A stretch of DNA of 13,205 nucleotides, from assembly GCA_003164075.1 (NCBI GenBank), contig PLRZ01000341.1, positions 1,551-14,755 of the forward strand, written 5' to 3'. Each line of letters starts with the position of its first letter. The stretch's first letter is position 1. Below the pieces are notes generated by a model. That model saw only the letters and a program-made list of their open reading frames with translations, made no database searches and was not told the origin of the DNA. A program made the position numbers and the translations under genes. Source of the DNA: Bryobacterales bacterium (lineage in GTDB: Bacteria > Acidobacteriota > Terriglobia > Bryobacterales > Bryobacteraceae). Positions 8,026 through 13,205 of the stretch are shown here, one piece after another.

Positions 8026-9999
8026 GTGGCTAAAATCGACAATAGGCGAAGGTCGCGTGGAACCTCGCAGCCAGCCGTTGGTTTTTTCCCCGCGAGAACG
8101 AGCTGGATATGGCGCCATGGATGGCGGCTTCTGGTGCTCTGGATCCTCGCCTTAGCCGCCTATTCCAATTCCTTCCAGGCGGGACTGGTGTTCGACAATG
8201 CCTCGTTGGTGGCGGAGGATTCCCGTATCCAGGCGGCGACGCCGCAAAACATGGAATCCATTCTGACCGGAGGGTATTGGGATGGCAGCCGCCTGCACGC
8301 GGCCACCGCGGGACTGTATCGGCCCCTCACTACTTTCTCCTACCTGCTGAATTACGCGGTTCTCGGCAATGGACCGCAACCGGCGGGCTATCACTTTGTG
8401 AATTTCCTGCTGCACGCAGCGAACGTAGCGCTGGTGTACGCGCTGGGAATGGTGATTCTTGGGGAAACTTCGCCCGCTTGGGCACTGGCCGCAATCTGGG
8501 GATTGCATCCGCTGCTGACTGAATCGGTGGTCAATATCGTGGGGCGCGCCGACCTGCTGGCAGCCTTCGGCGTGTTAGCCGGCTTGTTGTGCTACGTGAA
8601 AAGCGCCAGCGCCGCCGGGCGGCGTCGTGTGGCATGGCTGGCAGGTCTGGCAGCCGCTCAGGCCATCGGGCTTTTTTCGAAAGAGAACGCCGTAGTCTTG
8701 CCGGGCATCATGCTCCTCCACGACCTGATCTGGCGCGACCGCGCGGCGTGGCGACGGCGGATGCCCGCATATGCCGCCGTGGCCCTGCCTTTTGCCGCTT
8801 ATTTCTATCTGCGCAGCGGCCTGCACACGCACATGCTGATCGATTTTACCGATAACCCCCTGGTGCGCGCCGGCTTCTGGACGGCGCGGCTCACGGCGGT
8901 CAAGGTGGTTGGCGCCTACCTGTGGCTGTTTCTCTGGCCCGCCCGCCTGTCGGTGGATTATTCCTACAATGCAGTGCCCTTATTCGGCTGGCGGCCGTCG
9001 AATTGGGAGGACGCCAAGACGCTGATGGCACTGGCTGTTTGTCTCGGCGCCGGACTTCTCGCGATCCTGCTGGCTGTCCGCTGGCGCTCTACGGGGAAGC
9101 CGCTGCTCTTCTTCCTGATTTTCTTTTTCGTGGCGCTGGCACCCACTTCGAACCTGGTCGTCCTCATCGGGAGCATCATGGCCGAGCGGTTTCTCTATCT
9201 GCCCTCGGTGGGCCTGGCGGGTTGCGTAGTAGCGTCCATCTACTCCCTCGGGCAGGGGCGCTTTCGGAAACTCTCCGCAGCCAAGCCAGTTGCCTGGACC
9301 GCGCTTGCAGTGGTGTGCCTGGCGCTCGCGGCGCGAACCTACGCCCGCAACTTCGACTGGCAGGATGACCGCAGTCTCTGGACCAGTGCCGTGGATGTCT
9401 CTCCGGAGGCTGCCAGGTCGCACTACAATCTCGCCGTGGAATTCGAGCGCATTCGAGATCGCCAGCCAGAAGCGATTGGCGAGTACCAGGCGGCCGTGCG
9501 GATTGAGCCCGATTTCGTGGAAGCGCACAACAATCTGGCAAACACCCTGGCGCGCGTACCCGGCCGGCTGCCAGAGGCGATTCGCGAGTACCAGGCGGCG
9601 CTGCGGATTCGGCCGGATCGCGCGGAGGCCCACTTCAACCTGGCGCTCGCTCTGGCGAATGCGCCCGGCCGGCTGCCGGAAGCGATTGCCGAGTACCAGG
9701 CAGCGCTGCGGATGCGACCCGATTACGCGGAGGCGCACTTCAATCTGGCAAACGCGTTGGCGCAGACACCCAGCCTACTGCCGCAGGCGATTGCCGAATA
9801 CCGGGCGGCGTTGCGGATTGAACCCAATCTGGCGGAAGCGCACTTCAATTTGGGAACCGCGTTGGCCCAGACACCCGCCCTACTGCCGCAGGCGATTGCC
9901 GAGTACGAAACCGCCCTACGGATCCGGCCCGATCCGCAATGGCAGCAGACGGTAGACCGGTTGCGGGCGTGGCTCCCGCAGGCAAAGTCCGCCCGTTGA
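8026..9999 (+). CDS. TMTC/O-mannosyltransferase-like membrane glycosyltransferase (GT-C fold) with C-terminal TPRs
   Basis: 657 residues from a GTG start; no in-frame ATG precedes the first membrane helix, and no clear SD is seen, so the start is uncertain. A basic N-terminus precedes many hydrophobic segments between ~30 and 450. TMTC-family hallmarks appear in order: Asp57 in GLVFDNAS after the first helix (the place of the catalytic Asp of GT-C enzymes), YRPLTTFSYLLNYAVLG, GYHFVNFLLHAAN, LHPLLTESVVNIVGRADLLA, FSKENAVVLPG, LWPARLSVDYSYNAVPL, ERFLYLPSVGL and NFDWQDDRSLW. Residues 465-639 are five TPR units of 35 residues. The family transfers a sugar, mannose in eukaryotic TMTCs, from a polyprenyl-phosphate donor to proteins on the outer side of the membrane; donor and target here are unknown. 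The gene follows the hydrolase after 238 bp, so it is probably a separate unit. Confidence 0.85.
   Translation: MAKIDNRRRSRGTSQPAVGFFPARTSWIWRHGWRLLVLWILALAAYSNSFQAGLVFDNASLVAEDSRIQAATPQNMESILTGGYWDGSRLHAATAGLYRPLTTFSYLLNYAVLGNGPQPAGYHFVNFLLHAANVALVYALGMVILGETSPAWALAAIWGLHPLLTESVVNIVGRADLLAAFGVLAGLLCYVKSASAAGRRRVAWLAGLAAAQAIGLFSKENAVVLPGIMLLHDLIWRDRAAWRRRMPAYAAVALPFAAYFYLRSGLHTHMLIDFTDNPLVRAGFWTARLTAVKVVGAYLWLFLWPARLSVDYSYNAVPLFGWRPSNWEDAKTLMALAVCLGAGLLAILLAVRWRSTGKPLLFFLIFFFVALAPTSNLVVLIGSIMAERFLYLPSVGLAGCVVASIYSLGQGRFRKLSAAKPVAWTALAVVCLALAARTYARNFDWQDDRSLWTSAVDVSPEAARSHYNLAVEFERIRDRQPEAIGEYQAAVRIEPDFVEAHNNLANTLARVPGRLPEAIREYQAALRIRPDRAEAHFNLALALANAPGRLPEAIAEYQAALRMRPDYAEAHFNLANALAQTPSLLPQAIAEYRAALRIEPNLAEAHFNLGTALAQTPALLPQAIAEYETALRIRPDPQWQQTVDRLRAWLPQAKSAR
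9418..9942 (+). repeat. Five tandem 105-bp units coding 35-residue TPRs
   Basis: Units start at 9418, 9523, 9628, 9733 and 9838 with exact 105-bp spacing. Consensus: AHFNLA.ALA..P..LP.AI.EY.AALRI.P. Each has one residue more than the canonical 34, in the turn between helices A and B, where a proline-bearing P..LP replaces the usual G..D. Units 4 and 5 are closely similar over their first ~70 bases, suggesting recent duplication or gene conversion. Confidence 0.88.
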
Positions 10000-10038
10000 A
10001 TAGAGATTGGCGCGGCCGTGCACCGGGCTGCGCAGACC

Positions 10039-10057
10039 GGGCGAGTGCCGCTCGCCC
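10039..10057 (+). terminator. Terminator-like hairpin after the GT-C gene
   Basis: GGGCGAG (10039-10045) and CTCGCCC (10051-10057) form a perfect 7-bp GC-rich stem with a 5-nt loop, 39 nt after the stop. No T-tract follows, so termination here is only possible. Confidence 0.35.
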
Positions 10058-10207
10058 TGGCAGGCGCACGCCGATTCCCGGGGAGACGGGACGGCCCCAC
10101 GGATTTCCATCGGTAACCAAAGGGGAGTCCGTTACGCGGCCTGTAAGGGATTTATTTCCAATTGCATAGAATCGGCGTTACTCCGGCCTCCGGGCGTTAC
10201 AGCGGCG

Positions 10208-10236
10208 TGGCAAGGTACCTGAACGGGTGGTATACT
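10208..10236 (+). promoter_or_regulatory. Extended -10 promoter of the malectin regulator gene
   Basis: TGGTATACT (10228-10236) is an extended -10 element (TGn plus TATACT, 5 of 6). The -35 region TGGCAA (10208-10213), 17 bp upstream, is poor, which is usual for extended -10 promoters. Transcription would start near 10243, leaving only about 12 nt before ATG 10255. Confidence 0.45.
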
Positions 10237-10254
10237 CCTATCTTACGCAGCGCC

Positions 10255-11841
10255 ATGACACCGGAAACCGGTGACTTCCAAGTCGAACGATCTGAGCTTG
10301 AGGCGGTCTTGTCCTCGGAAGCGTTCGTGCGCTCGCCGACGGTCGCTCACATGCTCCATTACATCTGTGAGCGACATTTCGCCGGGCTTTCGCACGAAGT
10401 CAAAGAGTACAACATCGCGGTCGAGGCGCTCGGCCGGCCAACCAGTTTCGATCAGGCGCAAGATTCAATCGTGCGCGTAGAGGCCCACCGCCTGCGCAAG
10501 CGCCTGCGGGAGTACTATCACGGACCTGGATCGCAACACACGGTTCAAATCACGGTTCCGGCCGGAAATTACGTTCCGCTGTTTGTCCGGCATCACGGGG
10601 TTTCCGAAGCGGGGAGCATCGCGGAACCCGTAGCCGTCACCTCGGAAATCCCACAGCCTGTCGAAACGCCGGCGATATCTCAAGAGTTGCCCGTGGAAGC
10701 GGCTCGGACAAAGGCGCCCCCGCGGCCCCGCGTTCGGCTGCGGAGCCGCGTTGGAATCGCCGCCAGTATCCTCGCTCTCGCCATCGCGGCTCACTTCTGG
10801 GGTCGAAACGGGCTGCTGAAATGGCCTTCCGTTGCGGCCAAAGCGTCGGCCCTTCCGACTTTTGCCAGTGCGCCCGACTCGGAGATCCGAATCCTTGCCG
10901 GCTCCACGACAGAGCGCTTCGTGGACCACTACGGGAACACCTGGTTGGGAGATCGGTTCTTTCAAGGCGGCGAGGCGCGATCGGTTCCCGCAAGGGTGAT
11001 CGACTACTCGCAGGATCCGGCTTTGTATTTGCACTCCCGCCAGGGGACTTTTTCGTATCACATCCCACTGAAGCAGGGCGTTTACGAACTGCGGCTCCAT
11101 TTCGCCGAAACCGTGTTCGGTGAGAACAATATCGCGGGTGGAGGAGAGACCAGTCGCGTTTTCCAAATTCGCACTAACGGCGCCGTGCTGATAGGCACTT
11201 TGGACGTCACTAGCGACGCCGGTGGCAGCAATACTGCCGACATCAAAGTGTTCCGTGACATCCAACCGGCCGCCGATGGCATGCTGCACTTGGAATTTCT
11301 GCACGGGAACAATGAGGTTCCATTTGTCAATGCGATCGAGATCCTGCCATCCAAACCGGGAGCCATCCGTCCCGTTCGGATTCTGGCGCGCGATGGCGCC
11401 CATACCGACCAGTCCAGCCGGCCATGGAGCGCGGACCGCTATTTTCACAATGGCGTGCTGGTACAACGGCACGAGCCGGTCGCCAATACCGAAGAGGAAA
11501 CGCTATACCAAGGTGAGCGCTTCGGGAATTTCTCCTACGTAATTCCGGTGGCGCTGAATGGCCGCTATACCGTGACCATGAAATTCTGCGAAGCATGGTT
11601 CGGCGACGGCCGCACGGGAGGTCGCGGTGTGGGCGGGCGGGTGTTCGACATCAGCTACAACGGCCGAATTCTGCTCGCCAACTTCGATGTTTTCAGAGAA
11701 GCGGGGAGCTTGCACGCTCTCGACAAGACATTTAAGGGGCTGGCGCCGAACACGCAGGGTAAACTGATCTTCACCTTCACTCCGACACACAACTACGCGA
11801 TGATTAACGCCATCGAAGTGGTGGACGAAGCCTGGAAGTAG
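10255..11841 (+). CDS. Predicted transmembrane regulator: winged-helix-like N-terminus, one TM helix, two malectin domains
   Basis: 528 residues from the first ATG; an open frame reaches a TTG at 10162, but a promoter-like site lies between. No clear SD. Residues ~9-111 are a domain seen at the N-terminus of acidobacterial and rhizobial proteins. Its IVRVEAHRLRKRLREYY (72-88) followed by VQITVPAGNYVPLF resembles the recognition helix and wing of OmpR-type regulators (VDVHI.RLRKKL, then I.TVRGVGY). A Pro-rich linker leads to one hydrophobic helix (~166-183, VGIAASILALAIAAHFWG) with basic residues before it, so the N-terminus should be cytoplasmic. Residues ~211-363 and ~374-525 are malectin-type carbohydrate-binding domains (WLGDRFFQGG, YELRLHFAETVFGE, VNAIEI; then WSADRYFHNG, FGNFSYVIPVALNGRYTV, KFCEAWFGDG, GGRVFDISYNGR, INAIEV), located outside. 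This is a ToxR/CadC-like layout; sugar sensing and DNA binding are inferred. Confidence 0.75.
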   Translation: MTPETGDFQVERSELEAVLSSEAFVRSPTVAHMLHYICERHFAGLSHEVKEYNIAVEALGRPTSFDQAQDSIVRVEAHRLRKRLREYYHGPGSQHTVQITVPAGNYVPLFVRHHGVSEAGSIAEPVAVTSEIPQPVETPAISQELPVEAARTKAPPRPRVRLRSRVGIAASILALAIAAHFWGRNGLLKWPSVAAKASALPTFASAPDSEIRILAGSTTERFVDHYGNTWLGDRFFQGGEARSVPARVIDYSQDPALYLHSRQGTFSYHIPLKQGVYELRLHFAETVFGENNIAGGGETSRVFQIRTNGAVLIGTLDVTSDAGGSNTADIKVFRDIQPAADGMLHLEFLHGNNEVPFVNAIEILPSKPGAIRPVRILARDGAHTDQSSRPWSADRYFHNGVLVQRHEPVANTEEETLYQGERFGNFSYVIPVALNGRYTVTMKFCEAWFGDGRTGGRGVGGRVFDISYNGRILLANFDVFREAGSLHALDKTFKGLAPNTQGKLIFTFTPTHNYAMINAIEVVDEAWK

Positions 11842-11969
11842 TCTCTCTCTGCAACGGCCGCAACCGGGGGGTTGTCTGTAGACAAAACACGATCGGATCT
11901 GTCGAAGGCGAACTCCGCAGCCCACAAATACCGGAGCGAACTCGCCGTCAGCACACACAAGGCCACCAT

Positions 11970-11982
11970 CTCGTGTGGTCAA
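11970..11982 (+). repeat. Left terminal inverted repeat of the IS
   Basis: 13 bp, CTCGTGTGGTCAA; exact complement of 13098-13110. A possible GTG start for the transposase (11975) falls within it, which argues for a start further in. Confidence 0.7.
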
Positions 11983-12013
11983 TTTATCCATACGCGGCCT
12001 GAGTTTATCATGG

Positions 12014-13093
12014 ATGTTCCTCATGACAGACAACAAATGGGCTCGCCTGTTGGCCTGCATCACCGGCCTGGTCAATCAGAAGCTCCTGCTCCAGAATGAG
12101 TACCTGGCAGCCGAGAATCGCATCCTCCGAGCTAATCTTCCCGCCCGTATGCGCCTCTCGGATCCCCAACGCTCCACCCTCGCCGAGATCGGCAAGCGAC
12201 TCGGCCGCTCTGCTCTTCAGCAGGTCGCTTGTGTCGCCAAGCCAGATACCATCCTCGCCTGGTATCGCCGGCTTATTGCCCGCAAGTTCGACGGCTCCAA
12301 ATTCCGTACTTCACCCGGCCGCCCCCGCGTCGCGCCCGAGGTCGAGGCGCTCATTGTCCGCTTCGCAAGAGAGAACTCCGGCTGGGGATACGACCGCATC
12401 GTCGGAGCTCTGGCCAATCTCGGCCACGCTGTTTCCGATCAGACCGTGGGCAACATCCTTCGCAGGCACGGGATCCCTCCGGCACCGAAACGCAGCCAGA
12501 CTACCACCTGGAGCGATTTCATCGCCTCCCACCTCGCCGTCCTTGCAGGCACCGATTTCTTCACCGTTGAGGTGCTTACCTGGCGAGGTCTCGCCACCTA
12601 CTACGTCCTGTTCTTCATCCATCTGGAATCGCGCCGGGTCACCCTCGCCGGCTTGACCAGACATCCGATCTCGGAGTGGATGCTACAGATGGCTCGTAAC
12701 GCCACCGACGAGAGTGCAGGCGTCCTCCGTGGCCTGCGCTACCTTCTCCATGATCGCGATACGAAGTTCGGCCCTGCGTTTCTGGATGTCCTGCGATCCA
12801 GTGGCATACGCCCACTGGCTCTTCCGCCACGGAGTCCGAATTTGAACGCATTTGCCGAGCGCTGGGTCAGTTCCGTGCGGCAAGAATGCCTATCCAAGCT
12901 CATCCTCTTTGGAGAAGCCTCGTTACGCCGAGCATTGACTGAGTACATCGATCATTATCATTTTGAACGGAACCACCAGGGTAAAGGCAATCTTCTTCTC
13001 TTCCCTTCTCCGGACGTGGTGCCAAAGTGCCGGACCGTTCACCGTCGCGACCGGCTGGGCGGTTTGCTCAAGTTTTACTCCCGAGCCTCTTGA
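12014..13093 (+). CDS. DDE transposase / integrase-core (rve) protein
   Basis: 359 residues from ATG 12014; ATG 12023 (MTDNKWARLL...) is equally good and would give 356. Residues ~20-130 are the DNA-binding part: a Leu/Asn-rich helix (LVNQKLLLQNEYLAAENRIL), then an HTH-like stretch and the GRPRV linker. The catalytic core follows, with Asp181 in GTDFFTVEVL, Asp247 in LLHDRDTKF and Glu282 in NAFAERWV. That is a DDE triad with 34 residues between the second Asp and Glu, as in IS3, IS481 and retroviral integrases. The C-terminus HFERNHQGKGN is typical of this group, often annotated 'integrase core domain'. The frame is unbroken and all three acidic residues are present, so the enzyme may be active. 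It cuts and joins the IS ends. The exact IS family needs a database comparison. Confidence 0.88.
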   Translation: MFLMTDNKWARLLACITGLVNQKLLLQNEYLAAENRILRANLPARMRLSDPQRSTLAEIGKRLGRSALQQVACVAKPDTILAWYRRLIARKFDGSKFRTSPGRPRVAPEVEALIVRFARENSGWGYDRIVGALANLGHAVSDQTVGNILRRHGIPPAPKRSQTTTWSDFIASHLAVLAGTDFFTVEVLTWRGLATYYVLFFIHLESRRVTLAGLTRHPISEWMLQMARNATDESAGVLRGLRYLLHDRDTKFGPAFLDVLRSSGIRPLALPPRSPNLNAFAERWVSSVRQECLSKLILFGEASLRRALTEYIDHYHFERNHQGKGNLLLFPSPDVVPKCRTVHRRDRLGGLLKFYSRAS

Positions 13094-13097
13094 TTCT

Positions 13098-13110
13098 TTG
13101 ACCACACGAG
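13098..13110 (-). repeat. Right terminal inverted repeat of the IS
   Basis: TTGACCACACGAG, exact inverse of the left repeat. It starts 4 bp after the transposase stop codon. The remaining bases to the end of the window (13111-13205) show no gene or repeat I can support. Confidence 0.7.
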
Positions 13111-13205
13111 GTCGTTGATCTGTTCAGTCGTAAGCATGGGCCCGATCCTCATTTATACGCGCAGGGCGTCGCTGGAACCAGAGCGATGTTCTTTACAAGA
13201 TTCCG

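Larger units (their letters stand above)
11970..13110 (+). mobile_element. IS element, IS3/IS481-like superfamily, 1141 bp
   Basis: CTCGTGTGGTCAA at 11970-11982 is repeated perfectly in inverse orientation at 13098-13110, bracketing one transposase gene that ends 4 bp before the right repeat. Pairing stops on the inner side at once and becomes patchy on the outer side, so the true tips may differ by a few bases. No target-site duplication is visible around these ends. It lies 128 bp after the regulator gene and does not interrupt any gene I recognise. Confidence 0.75.

Noticed and set aside
8980..9738. - strand frame opposite the GT-C gene's TPR region
   Set aside because: Its repetitive protein simply mirrors the 105-bp units of the + strand gene.
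10465..11472. - strand frame opposite the malectin gene
   Set aside because: No recognisable domain; the + strand has two clear malectin domains.
11861..11874. CAACC/GGTTG hairpin as terminator of the malectin gene
   Set aside because: Only a 5-bp stem with a G-rich loop and no T-tract.
11895..13123. Direct repeat GATCTGT at 11895-11901 and 13117-13123 as target-site duplication of the IS
   Set aside because: It lies about 70 bp outside the left inverted repeat but only 6 bp outside the right one; a 7-base match in such a span is expected by chance.

Overview
The window is GC-rich and every gene I can support lies on the + strand. Gene content suggests an Acidobacteriota genome, most likely a soil lineage near Solibacter/Bryobacterales. 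The grounds are a very large Oar-like TonB receptor with a carboxypeptidase-regulatory N-terminus, TPR proteins with multiplied repeats, a TMTC-type membrane glycosyltransferase with TPRs, and a regulator-like N-terminal domain that I know mainly from acidobacterial and proteobacterial proteins. The taxonomic call is inference from protein style; there is no rRNA or other marker gene.

Layout: (1) 1-1494, the 3' part of a TPR protein whose start lies outside the window. (2) 1495-1849, a gap holding a good sigma70-like promoter (TTTACA-17-TATACT). (3) 1850-5494, a TonB-dependent outer-membrane receptor. (4) 5495-5828, a gap with a terminator-like hairpin, a nested 129-bp inverted repeat and a 15-bp tandem repeat that abuts the next ribosome binding site. 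(5) 5829-7787, a Tat-exported glycoside hydrolase resembling GH30 (clan GH-A). (6) 7788-8025, a gap with a decayed second copy of the inverted repeat. (7) 8026-9999, a TMTC/O-mannosyltransferase-like GT-C protein ending in five 35-residue TPRs. (8) 10000-10254, a gap with a hairpin and an extended -10 promoter. (9) 10255-11841, a predicted membrane-spanning protein: OmpR-like winged-helix N-terminus, one TM helix, two malectin carbohydrate-binding domains. (10) 11970-13110, an IS element with 13-bp terminal inverted repeats and an intact DDE transposase. (11) 13111-13205, nothing recognisable.

How it may fit together (inference): the receptor would import or bind a polymer fragment at the outer membrane, the exported hydrolase would cut a glycan, the GT-C enzyme would glycosylate proteins on the outer face of the inner membrane, and the malectin protein could sense a sugar outside and control transcription inside, in the manner of ToxR/CadC. 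The genes are co-oriented but separated by about 240-355 bp, with promoter-like sites, so they look like single transcription units rather than one operon. The most interesting object is the predicted winged-helix/TM/double-malectin protein.
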